Source of the DNA: JBDKTH01 sp964558295
GTDB lineage: Bacteria; Planctomycetota; Planctomycetia; Pirellulales; Thermoguttaceae
Direction: 5' to 3'
Assembly: GCA_964558295.1 (NCBI GenBank)
Contig: CAZLDQ010000105.1
Span: 1-19,900 of the forward strand
DNA: 19,900 nucleotides
In this document: piece by piece, positions 6,729 through 14,260 of the stretch
Layout of the letters: each line of letters opens with the position of its first letter
How positions within the stretch are numbered: position 1 is the stretch's first letter
The notes under the pieces: generated by a model
Databases searched by the model: none
What the model saw: the letters and a program-made list of their open reading frames with translations, nothing else
What the model was told of the DNA's origin: nothing
Made by a program: the position numbers and the translations under genes

Positions 6729-8177
6729 ATGCACATTGTTTTGTGGGATACGCGGAGACTGGATGTTTCCAAGGATTTTGCCGGCGGCTTTGGCGTGGGC
6801 CAGTATCCCGGCTACGGCGGCTTGCGTGGCCGTTTGATTCGCCATTGTTTCACCCGCGATTGGCGCCCGGTAGGATTGCTCTACGCCCATCTGGCCGCCA
6901 TCTTCCGCCGCTTGGGACACACCGTCCAGTACGTACTCGACCGCACCGATGTCCGCGCGGACCTCTACGTCTTCTGTCCCTCGCTGATTACCCTCGATCT
7001 GGAGCGCCAGGCGATGGCCCGGGTACGTAAACAGGCCGCCCCCGAGCGAGTGTTGGTCGTCGGCACCGTGGCCTCGGTCATGCCCGAGGCTTTCGCCGAG
7101 CTGGACGTAACGGTCGTCAAAGGCGAAGCTGAGCAACTCCTTTGGAAGCTCGACGATGTGCTGGCCCGGCCTGACGCGACGATTCAACTCGGTACGATCG
7201 AAGACCTCGACGCGTTGCCCTTTCCTGATTGGTCGCCGTTCGAACCGTGGCGATTCCGCATCGGCTATGATTTTTGGAAATTTCCCACGGCCCTCATCCA
7301 GCAGAGCCGGGGCTGCGCGTTTCACTGCAACTACTGCCCGTACCTCGTCCTCGAAGCGGGCGTGCGTCACCGCAGTCCCGAGGCCGTGGCCGACGAAATC
7401 CGCTACGGGATCGAACAATGGGGTTTCCGCTCCTTCAAATTCCGCGACCCACTCTTCGGCCTCGACCGGAACCGCATCTTCCAGCTCGTCGAACAACTCG
7501 AACGCCTGCCGCAGAAGATTCAATTCTCCATCGAGACGCGGGTGGACCTGATGCGTCCGGAGATCCTCCGGGTGCTCAAGCGCGTCGGCCTGACGAGCAT
7601 CACCATCGGCGTGGAAACCCCCGATCAGACCAAGCTCCGCGCGTATCACCGGACCACGATCAGCGATGACCGGCAAAGGGACTTCATTGCCTTGTGCCGC
7701 GGCATGGGAATCCGCACGGTGGCCGGCTTCCTCATCGGCTTTCCCGGCGACACGGAACAGTCGATCCGCGACGTGGAAGCGTATGCCAAGATGCTCAACC
7801 CCACGTTCGCAAATTTCAACATTGTCACCCCCTATCCGGGCACGGAGTTCTACGAACAGAGCAAGGAGCGGCTCCTCGGCGCGCCGTTTGAACAGTACAC
7901 GGTTTATCGGCCCGTGATGCGGTGTGACCACCTGACCCCCGAGCAGCTCCAATACCGCCACACCAAGTGTTTTCTGCACTTCTATTTCCGCTGGCAGTAT
8001 CTTCGCGACAACGCCCACCTGCTCTGGCCGAGCCTGCAACGCCTGGGCTTGGGGCGGGAAGTTCCCCAGCCGTCGACCACGGAATTCCCCAAGCGCAAGC
8101 TCCATCTGCGCCATGACGGCCCTCACGAACGCCCCCGCACGAGCGACGAAACGAGCGATCGGAAGAACGTGGAGTGA
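6729..8177 (+). CDS. Radical SAM protein with B12-binding-like N-terminal domain
   Basis: Predicted iron-sulfur enzyme that cleaves S-adenosylmethionine to start radical chemistry, 482 residues. Residues 1-150 look like the Rossmann-type B12-binding domain found in this class. I do not see the cobalamin-ligating DxHxxG, so cobalamin use is uncertain. The radical SAM barrel starts at about 185 with C196-x3-C200-x2-C203 in RGCAFHCNYCPY, which binds the 4Fe-4S cluster. It continues with FSIETRVDL (266-274), TIGVETPD (292-299) and GFLIGFPGD (333-341). The last 30 residues are charged and probably disordered. The ATG at 6729 was chosen because AGGA sits five bases upstream; a TTG at 6714 would add five residues. 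The best analogy is HpnJ and relatives, which often sit beside glycosyltransferases, but the substrate is unknown. Confidence 0.85.
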   Translation: MHIVLWDTRRLDVSKDFAGGFGVGQYPGYGGLRGRLIRHCFTRDWRPVGLLYAHLAAIFRRLGHTVQYVLDRTDVRADLYVFCPSLITLDLERQAMARVRKQAAPERVLVVGTVASVMPEAFAELDVTVVKGEAEQLLWKLDDVLARPDATIQLGTIEDLDALPFPDWSPFEPWRFRIGYDFWKFPTALIQQSRGCAFHCNYCPYLVLEAGVRHRSPEAVADEIRYGIEQWGFRSFKFRDPLFGLDRNRIFQLVEQLERLPQKIQFSIETRVDLMRPEILRVLKRVGLTSITIGVETPDQTKLRAYHRTTISDDRQRDFIALCRGMGIRTVAGFLIGFPGDTEQSIRDVEAYAKMLNPTFANFNIVTPYPGTEFYEQSKERLLGAPFEQYTVYRPVMRCDHLTPEQLQYRHTKCFLHFYFRWQYLRDNAHLLWPSLQRLGLGREVPQPSTTEFPKRKLHLRHDGPHERPRTSDETSDRKNVE

Positions 8178-8239
8178 CGGGCCACGCGGTGCGCTGACAG
8201 AGCCTTCTACCTTTTCCAAACGCCGGGCACAAGTGTCGT

Positions 8240-8255
8240 GGGCTAAACGGAGCCC
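8240..8255. terminator. Weak hairpin between convergent genes
   Basis: GGGCT (8240-8244) and AGCCC (8251-8255) form a 5-bp stem with a 6-base loop, between the ends of the radical SAM gene (+) and the carboxypeptidase gene (-). There is no T-run on either side, so a bidirectional terminator is only a guess from its position. Confidence 0.25.
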
Positions 8256-8282
8256 CCGGTCCCTAGCCCTAGTTACCAGTCC

Positions 8283-9341
8283 CTACTTCTCCCACTTGGC
8301 GACGATGTCGATTCCGGCGCGGATCGACGTTTCGGCGAGCCGAAGCTGCATGGCCGGGGGAGTACGCTGGTTGTTGTTCTGGATCTCGATGCAGATGTAG
8401 GGCATCGTCTGGTAGTACGCCCCCCAGCACTTGCGGAAGTAGCGGATCTGATCTTCGCCGTAGGCCAAAGCCTGAGGCTCAGGGATCGGATTGGCTCCAA
8501 GCTGCTGCCATGCGGCGATCACCGCGCGGCCGGCCTCTTCGTTGGCTTTTTGGATCGGTGCGGGAAGCTGCTTCTGGAGGAACGGCAAAAGGATCATCAC
8601 GTTGTGCTTCGACCGCTCGAACTCGGTCTGGTGGATGTCCACAAACAACTCGTACTTCCGCTGGGCAAACAGCCGGTGTACGAGCTTGAAGAACGTCGAA
8701 CCCGTGTCGCGATTCGGCTCCACGTACTCGTGGTCGTTGATCCGCTCGTAGACGATCCCAATAAACGCCGGCTGCTGGTCCTTGATGCTCCACCGGTCCA
8801 CACGCACACATCGCTCTCCGGTCGGCGTGCGGCCAAAGGCGTACTTGAGAAACTCCTCGTTGGTGTACTTTGTGCCATCCCAGCAGGCGACCGGGGCCCG
8901 GGCACGGCCGTCCGGGTTGCCGATCGGAATGAAGCTGAGCACATAGCCGTCGAGGATGCGCTGCCGGTCGAGATCCGTCGGCCGGCCGTCGGCGTGCGTC
9001 CCATCGAGCAGTTCCGACAGGAAGTCCATCATTCCGGCCGTTGAAGCCGGCTCATGGGCATGCGGCTGGGCGATAATCAACGTCCGCTTTGTTGCCTCAT
9101 CGATCTTCCGATTGGTTACCGTGATCGCATAAGCCGTATGGCCACCGAGTGTCTTTTCCGTCTCCAGCGTGACGAGCTCCGGATACGCTTTGGCCCAGGC
9201 CAGCAGTTTGGGCTCAACCTCCGCCGGTTGCGAAAGCCACCCTTGAATTCCTTGCGGTTTGTCGTCCGCCAGACCGGGCAGCACATGCATCAGGACCACA
9301 CATCCCACGACAACGATTCCAAGGCAACAACGGAGTCTCAC
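8283..9341 (-). CDS. Secreted zinc carboxypeptidase, M14 family
   Basis: Predicted exported metallopeptidase of 352 residues. The GTG start has GGGAGGA five bases upstream on the minus strand. An N-terminal signal peptide (hydrophobic 6-23, likely cleavage after Gly-Leu-Ala at about 25) sends it across the inner membrane. M14 zinc ligands are visible as H94-x-x-E97 in PHAHEP and H237 in VDIHQTE. The substrate-binding NPDG is at 142-145. The likely catalytic Glu is E319 in YICIEIQNNN. The stretch between NPDG and H237 is long (about 90 residues) and rich in charged and aromatic residues. The protein could trim peptides or peptidoglycan cross-links. The gene lies 85 bases downstream of the DUF4432 gene on the same strand, so cotranscription is likely; a functional link is not evident. 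Confidence 0.85.
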   Translation of the reverse strand: MRLRCCLGIVVVGCVVLMHVLPGLADDKPQGIQGWLSQPAEVEPKLLAWAKAYPELVTLETEKTLGGHTAYAITVTNRKIDEATKRTLIIAQPHAHEPASTAGMMDFLSELLDGTHADGRPTDLDRQRILDGYVLSFIPIGNPDGRARAPVACWDGTKYTNEEFLKYAFGRTPTGERCVRVDRWSIKDQQPAFIGIVYERINDHEYVEPNRDTGSTFFKLVHRLFAQRKYELFVDIHQTEFERSKHNVMILLPFLQKQLPAPIQKANEEAGRAVIAAWQQLGANPIPEPQALAYGEDQIRYFRKCWGAYYQTMPYICIEIQNNNQRTPPAMQLRLAETSIRAGIDIVAKWEK

Positions 9342-9426
9342 GGCAGTCCTCCCATCGAACGAAGCGTCAACCCTCCCTCATACGCACCACGGCCTACAGC
9401 GTCCTTTCCCAGGAATCTTCCCTGAC

Positions 9427-10593
9427 TCACACCGGTGACCACTGTGGATCGGGCTGGGAGAGGATCGTCGGCGTAACATCCTTTTGTAGAGCAGCGATCT
9501 TCTGCGCTGCGCCGGCCACACTGGCGGCGTTTGGGTGGACCTCGATGGTGAGTTCGAACGTCCGCGATTCGCCCGGGGCCAGAAGGGCTACGCGTCCCTG
9601 CTTCTTCTCGAACGACTTGACGTTGGGGAAGTTCAACGCCGGTTCCAGGCCGGTCACGTAGCCGTCAGCGGCCGCCTGGCGGTTTTTCCAGAGGGTGAAG
9701 TACGGAAGTTGGTGCTTAGTGAACTTCAGGCTCACCCCCTGATCGGCGGCCGCATTGTGCAGCAAGGCCTGCGTGAAACCGTCTTCCCCGGCAGCCAGGT
9801 CAAAGAAGAACACCGCTTCTGTCAAGCCCGGCGTTTCGGGGCCGTAGACGTCCCATTCGCCCAAGTTGCCGACGGCCACCGCATCACGCGGCGCCATCTT
9901 CGCCACCGGCAGGACGATCTTCGCTCCCGCGCTGACCAGCGGCAGGCCGAAGTTCGTATGGTAGAGCAGTTGCAACTCGCTGATTTCGCTGGAGAGATTG
10001 GTGACCGTGTCGACGATCGTCAGCCCCGGCTGGTTCACCCGGGTCGTGACAGTCGAGGTGAGCCGGACCTTGTTGCCAAATAGTCGGGCTTCGTCGACTT
10101 CGCCCGTGACGCTGATCTGGCCCGTGTCGCCGTCGACGGTCAGTTCGACCTTGTGAGCCGGGAGGTTGGCGATCTTGCCGTGGAGCGGATAGCGGACGCC
10201 TCCCTTTTCGTTGAACTCGGGTGCCCCGTTGCTCTCCAGACCACAGCGGACCAAGAGTTCATCGAAGCCGTCGAGCCAACCAATGCCACTAGCCTCGTCC
10301 AAGTGGACCCAGGCCGGATGGACCGGCCCCTTGACCGGCGACTGCCAGCCTAGTTGAAGCGGTCCGAGCGAGGCCTTCCAGAGTCCCATCCCCCGGGTGG
10401 GGACAAGCACATAGCGGAAGGTGCCGTTGTCGACCTCAACGACGTCGACCCCCTCACGGCGTCCACCCCGCAAAGTCCGCTTGGTTACCGCATACCCCGT
10501 GGCCGGCCCATCAACGAGGCGAGGCGTAACCGTGAGCGACTCCAAGTACTGATCGCTATCCACATCCGTAAGAATCCAGGTCTTCTTGGCCAT
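9427..10593 (-). CDS. DUF4432 / aldose 1-epimerase-like protein
   Basis: Predicted cytoplasmic carbohydrate-binding protein of 388 residues of the DUF4432 family, a relative of aldose 1-epimerase (galactose mutarotase). Characteristic stretches are VPTRGMGLW (64-72), YPLHGKIANLP (135-145) with H138, and LLYHTNFG (209-216) with H212. These resemble the active-site histidine regions of mutarotases. There is no signal peptide. The ATG is preceded on the minus strand by a strong GGAGGAG eight bases upstream. The gene is divergent from the phosphomannose-isomerase-like gene at 11082, with a shared 488-base control region, and leads into the M14 peptidase gene. A role in the anomer or epimer handling of a specific sugar fits the family; the substrate is not known. 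Confidence 0.8.
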   Translation of the reverse strand: MAKKTWILTDVDSDQYLESLTVTPRLVDGPATGYAVTKRTLRGGRREGVDVVEVDNGTFRYVLVPTRGMGLWKASLGPLQLGWQSPVKGPVHPAWVHLDEASGIGWLDGFDELLVRCGLESNGAPEFNEKGGVRYPLHGKIANLPAHKVELTVDGDTGQISVTGEVDEARLFGNKVRLTSTVTTRVNQPGLTIVDTVTNLSSEISELQLLYHTNFGLPLVSAGAKIVLPVAKMAPRDAVAVGNLGEWDVYGPETPGLTEAVFFFDLAAGEDGFTQALLHNAAADQGVSLKFTKHQLPYFTLWKNRQAAADGYVTGLEPALNFPNVKSFEKKQGRVALLAPGESRTFELTIEVHPNAASVAGAAQKIAALQKDVTPTILSQPDPQWSPV

Positions 10594-10753
10594 CGGTGCG
10601 TTCTCCTCCGATATAAGGGGTAGGCGTTCGTGTTGTGGTCAATGTACGTTTTCGTGGCGGGATTTTCCAGCGGTCTAGTTCTTCTCAGGTTTGTTCGCCG
10701 GAGGCAGCCGTCTTGGGCCGCGAGGAAAATTGCCTAGAAATAGTGGAGAAAAG

Positions 10754-10858
10754 ATGAACTACGGTCTACGATGGCTTCCTGCGCCCAGGTATTCGCGTTT
10801 CGGACTGTCTCTTGGGTGGCGCGGTGAGCCGCTCTTTCTGAGTTCCGCAGTCTCTTGA
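10754..10858 (+). CDS. Possible small protein, 34 residues
   Basis: An ATG at 10754 with GGAG at 10745-10748, five bases upstream, opens a frame of 34 codons ending in TGA. The peptide has three Arg and two Trp in its first 24 residues and ends in a weakly hydrophobic stretch. I recognise no family. It could be a chance frame in the control region of the divergent pair. The ribosome binding site is the only positive evidence. Confidence 0.15.
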   Translation: MNYGLRWLPAPRYSRFGLSLGWRGEPLFLSSAVS

Positions 10859-11009
10859 AATCTCTCGATTCCCGCCATTGTCAGCAGACCACGCTCTGGC
10901 CGAACGGTCCCGTGGGGCACACCCTTAGGGGGAGTTCCGTTGCCTCCTGCCGTTTTATTCACGTCCAGCTTGCCCCCGAATTTCCTTCGCAATCCCAGGC
11001 GGCGGCTGC

Positions 11010-11038
11010 TTGTCAGGGGATTCAGAAGCGAATACAAC
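11010..11038 (+). promoter_or_regulatory. Candidate sigma-70-type promoter for the PMI-like gene
   Basis: TTGTCA at 11010-11015 (five of six to consensus) and TACAAC at 11033-11038 (four of six) with a 17-base spacer. Transcription would start near 11045, giving a leader of about 37 bases with GGAG at 11069-11072, nine bases before the ATG. Confidence 0.45.
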
Positions 11039-11081
11039 AAGGCTTTCAGACTTACACACCATTCAATTGGAGCGGTGAACC

Positions 11082-12329
11082 ATGTGCGCATCTCCCGTTG
11101 TAAAACGCGATAACGTCGGGGCTATTCTGGAAAAGGCGATGAATGCCGGGAAAGGCGTCCTACGTCTCACGCCCAACTGGGTTCCGCGCAGCTTCCTCCA
11201 TCCGGGCAAGCGGATCAAGCTCGCGCCGACCGACTGGTACGCCCTCGGCACGCATCGCGGCGGCATCGATGAGCGCTGGTTCGCCAGTACGACTGAAGCG
11301 GCCAACGAAGGTCGTGCTGACGATGAAGGGCTCAGCTACTGTGTTTTCGAAGGCCAGCGGTTCTTACTCAAAGACGCGGTCGAGGAAGGCCAAGGCCGGA
11401 TTGTCGGTCAGGCAATCTGGGAGAAGTACAAGCGATGGCCGGTCTACTCCAAGTTCTTCGATAACATGGGTCCCATCCCGCACCACATCCACCAGAAGGC
11501 CGAGCACGCGGCCCTGACCGGCCAGCAGGGGAAGCCCGAATGCTACTACTTCCCGCCGCAATTGAATGCCGCGGAAAATCACTTTGATTACACTTTCATG
11601 GGCCTGGAGCCCGGCACGACCAAACAGGACGTGATCCGATGCCTGGAAAATTGGAACAAGGGGGACAACTGCATCCTCGACCTTTCCAAGGCCTACCGCC
11701 TCAAGCCGGGTACCGGCTGGATGATCCCCGCCGGCGTGCTCCACGCCCCCGGCTCGATGTGCACCTACGAGCCGCAGTGGGGCTCCGACGTGTTCGGCAT
11801 GTTTCAATCGCTGGTCGAGGGCCGCGAAGTGCCTTGGGACTTGCTCGTCAAAGACGTGCCCAAAGAAAAACAGCGCGACCTCGATTTCATCGTCGAGCAG
11901 CTTGACTGGGAGAAAAACGTCGATCCGTATTTCGGCCGGCACAATTACATTGAGCCGATCGTCGACAAGGAGAAATCCGGCCCGGGTTATACCGACCGCT
12001 GGATCGACTACGGCCGGTTCGACGGCGAGCAGTTGGTTTCGGCCAAGGAATTGACCGTAATGCCCGGGGCCAAATGCGTATTGAAGGATCCCGGCGCGAG
12101 CGGCTGGATCACGGTCCAAGGCGCGGGCCGGATGGGCCGGCTGGCGATTCAGGCCCCGGTGATGATCCATTTCGGCGAGGAGCCGTGGGACGAGGTTTTT
12201 ATTACCCACGATGCGGCGGTCGCCGGAATTGAGATTGAAAACACCGGCGGGGAGCCGCTGGTGGGTCTGCGTTATTTCGGCCCCGCCGTGCATCCGAACA
12301 TGCCGGAGATCGGCGATCATCGGAAGTAG
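11082..12329 (+). CDS. Class I phosphomannose-isomerase-like cupin protein
   Basis: Predicted cytoplasmic metal-dependent sugar isomerase or binding protein, 415 residues. Its three likely zinc-ligand regions follow the order seen in ManA: PIPHHIHQKAEH (131-142, H135/H137), GKPECYYF (150-157, E153) and WMIPAGVLHAPGS (213-225, H221). A second beta-rich domain follows from about 320 and may be a second, degenerate cupin. The middle contains LDLSKAYRLKPGTGW, typical of the cupin core. It is not a canonical ManA: the helical domain is short and the phosphate-binding region is not recognised. Divergent pairing with a DUF4432 epimerase-like gene suggests both act on the same sugar. ATG 11082 is supported by GGAG nine bases upstream. 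I am confident of the fold class and only moderately of isomerase activity. Confidence 0.7.
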   Translation: MCASPVVKRDNVGAILEKAMNAGKGVLRLTPNWVPRSFLHPGKRIKLAPTDWYALGTHRGGIDERWFASTTEAANEGRADDEGLSYCVFEGQRFLLKDAVEEGQGRIVGQAIWEKYKRWPVYSKFFDNMGPIPHHIHQKAEHAALTGQQGKPECYYFPPQLNAAENHFDYTFMGLEPGTTKQDVIRCLENWNKGDNCILDLSKAYRLKPGTGWMIPAGVLHAPGSMCTYEPQWGSDVFGMFQSLVEGREVPWDLLVKDVPKEKQRDLDFIVEQLDWEKNVDPYFGRHNYIEPIVDKEKSGPGYTDRWIDYGRFDGEQLVSAKELTVMPGAKCVLKDPGASGWITVQGAGRMGRLAIQAPVMIHFGEEPWDEVFITHDAAVAGIEIENTGGEPLVGLRYFGPAVHPNMPEIGDHRK

Positions 12330-12367
12330 TATCTGATGCAGAACGGGCCGGCCGGCTGACAGAGAAC

Positions 12368-12382
12368 TTTCCGCAACGGAAA
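12368..12382. terminator. Small hairpin between convergent genes
   Basis: TTTCCG (12368-12373) and CGGAAA (12377-12382) form a perfect 6-bp stem with a CAA loop, between the ends of the PMI-like gene (+) and the ABC ATPase gene (-). The arm resembles the ACGGAAT arm at 18053-18070. It has no real T-run. It could be a weak bidirectional terminator or a remnant of the same repeat family. Confidence 0.3.
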
Positions 12383-12399
12383 CGAAGTAGAAATGCGGG

Positions 12400-13134
12400 T
12401 TAGACGGCGAAGGGCGGCAGGGGCGTGCGAATGCGGCGGCGCTCGGAAACGACGTCGGAGCGGACGCGGCCGTCCTGCATGCGGATCGTCCGTTGGGCGC
12501 GATGGCCGAATTCTTCGTCGTGCGTGATTAGCACGATGGTCATGCCCCGCTCGCGGTGCAGATGGGCGAACAACTCGAAGACGCCCTCGGCCGAGACGGA
12601 ATCGAGATTGCCGGTCGGCTCGTCGGCCAACAGCGCGATCGGGTCGTTGGCCAGCGACCGGGCGATGGCCACGCGCTGCCGCTCACCGACCGAAAGTTTC
12701 TGCGGCAGGTGGTTCGCCCGGTGGTCCATGCCGACCAGTTCGAGCAGTTCTTTCGCCTTTTTCGCGCGGGCCGAGGCCGAGAGCCGACTTTCGAACATCG
12801 GCACCTGGACGTTTTCAAGCGACGTAAGAATCGGCAGCAGGTGGAACGACTGGAAGACGAAGCCGAACTTTTCGACCCGGAGCCGGTCGAGCCGGCGCAT
12901 TTTCGAGAGCGGTTGGCCGTCGAAATAGACTTCGCCGGCGGTGGGCGCATCGAGCGCGCCAAGCAGGTTCAGCAACGTCGATTTGCCGCTGCCGCTGGGG
13001 CCCATGATGGCCACGTACTCGCCGCGGCGGATGTCGATCGTCACGTCTTCGACGGCGTGGACTTGCCCGTCGGGATAGAGTTTCGAGACGCGCTCGGTGC
13101 GGAACAGAAAGGGATCGCGGCCGCGGCTATTCAT
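12400..13134 (-). CDS. ABC transporter ATPase, MacB/LolD type
   Basis: Cytoplasmic ATPase subunit of a MacB/LolD-type transporter, 244 residues. Walker A is GPSGSGKST (45-53), the Q-loop Gln is Q95, the signature is LSVGE (147-151), Walker B is LLADEPTG (168-175) and the switch His is H205. The LSVGE variant of the signature is common in this subfamily. This group drives extrusion of lipoproteins, peptides or drugs by mechanotransmission rather than classical transport. The start ATG lies inside the end of the permease gene (ATGAATAG, 8-bp overlap at 13127-13134), so the two are translationally coupled. A C-terminal tail of about 20 residues is basic and Pro-rich. Confidence 0.93.
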   Translation of the reverse strand: MNSRGRDPFLFRTERVSKLYPDGQVHAVEDVTIDIRRGEYVAIMGPSGSGKSTLLNLLGALDAPTAGEVYFDGQPLSKMRRLDRLRVEKFGFVFQSFHLLPILTSLENVQVPMFESRLSASARAKKAKELLELVGMDHRANHLPQKLSVGERQRVAIARSLANDPIALLADEPTGNLDSVSAEGVFELFAHLHRERGMTIVLITHDEEFGHRAQRTIRMQDGRVRSDVVSERRRIRTPLPPFAV

Positions 13135-14260
13135 GGCGGAGCGCCTCCGTCGGAAGAAGTTGAGCGCCCCTGTAAGCCGGATAGGCGGCCCCGATCAGCC
13201 CCACGCACAGCGCGCTGAAGAGGCCGAACGCGAGGATTTCCGGGGTGATGCGCGTGTCGATCAGCCCGGCGACGGCGGGATGCCGGCCCAAGAGCCGCGT
13301 CAGGCCCACGGCCCCGATCGTGCCCAGCACGCCGCCGCACAAGCTCATCAAAACCGATTCAATCAAGATCATGCGGATGATGCGGGTCTGCCGCCAGCCG
13401 ATCGCCCGAAGGATGCCGATTTCCTTGGTCCGCTCGGAGACGGACATAATCATGGTGTTCAACATGCCGACCGTGCCGATGATGATGGCGATGGCCGACG
13501 TGACCCAGGAGGTGGCGCGAATGAAGCGGATTTCGGTGGTCGAGCTGACCGACTCGTCGGCGCTTTTCGCCTCGATCCTCGGCCCGAGCTCCATGATTTC
13601 TTTGCAGATGCGACGGACTTCCTCTTGATCCTCGGGGTGATCGACGAAGACGGCGAAGCCGCTGACCTTGCCCTGCCGGCCCATGAACCGCTGCAAGTCG
13701 GGCAACAAGAGCACCATGCTGCTGGTTTCATAGCTGATGGGGCTTTGGAAAACGCCGACCACGGTGAAGTCGCCGCTTTCAAAGAGGGGGATTTTATCGC
13801 CGACCTTCTTTCCGAGGGCCTCGGCCAGCCGTTCGCCCAGCAGGACGCAGGAAACATCGTCGGCCTTCAAGAGCCGGCCGCCGGGCAGGATATCGAGTTT
13901 ACGCATCAGCGGGGCGCCGGCCTCCCAGCCTTGCACGACCACGGCGTCGGAGCCGAGTTCCTCGAGCGAGGTGAAATCGACCAGCCCGGGATTGACGTCC
14001 TTGACGCCAGGGATCGCCTTGATTTTCGCGCCAAGGTCGAAATCCATCACGCTGGTCAACCGCTGCTTGGCGCCGCGCTGTTGCACGATGATGGCGACTT
14101 GGTGTTGGCGATAGACTTCCATGAACGAGCGTTCCGTGCTGTTGGAGACGCCCACCAGGGCCACGACCGCGCCAACAGCCACGGCCATGCCGATGATGGT
14201 CAGACCGGATCGCACGCGGCGGCGGATTACGTTTTTCAGAACGAAGGAATAAAAATGCAT
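13127..14260 (-). CDS. ABC transporter permease, FtsX/MacB-like
   Basis: Inner-membrane permease of 377 residues that partners the ATPase at 12400-13134. The layout is that of MacB/FtsX-type permeases: one membrane helix at about 18-38, a large periplasmic domain at about 40-250, and three helices at about 251-273, 296-320 and 341-361. The conserved loop SERTKEIGILRAIGW (275-289) contacts the ATPase, and the C-terminus ends in the family-typical PTEALRHE. No periplasmic adaptor (MacA-like) gene is adjacent, because the upstream neighbour reads the other way. Export of a lipid, lipoprotein or peptide is likely but the substrate is unknown. The ribosome binding site is weak. Confidence 0.9.
   Translation of the reverse strand: MHFYSFVLKNVIRRRVRSGLTIIGMAVAVGAVVALVGVSNSTERSFMEVYRQHQVAIIVQQRGAKQRLTSVMDFDLGAKIKAIPGVKDVNPGLVDFTSLEELGSDAVVVQGWEAGAPLMRKLDILPGGRLLKADDVSCVLLGERLAEALGKKVGDKIPLFESGDFTVVGVFQSPISYETSSMVLLLPDLQRFMGRQGKVSGFAVFVDHPEDQEEVRRICKEIMELGPRIEAKSADESVSSTTEIRFIRATSWVTSAIAIIIGTVGMLNTMIMSVSERTKEIGILRAIGWRQTRIIRMILIESVLMSLCGGVLGTIGAVGLTRLLGRHPAVAGLIDTRITPEILAFGLFSALCVGLIGAAYPAYRGAQLLPTEALRHE

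Larger units (their letters stand above)
10594..11081. other. Divergent intergenic region between DUF4432 and PMI-like genes
   Basis: 488 bases between two genes reading away from each other. It holds the ribosome binding site of each flanking gene, a candidate promoter for the right-hand gene (11010-11038) and a possible 34-codon reading frame (10754-10858). No clear operator palindrome or riboswitch was recognised. An antisense open frame over 10759-11091 overlaps the start of the right-hand gene and looks non-coding. Confidence 0.5.

Noticed and set aside
6684..8219. Long minus-strand open frame (511 codons)
   Set aside because: It is antisense to the radical SAM gene, which has clear motifs; the open antisense frame follows from its GC-rich codon use.
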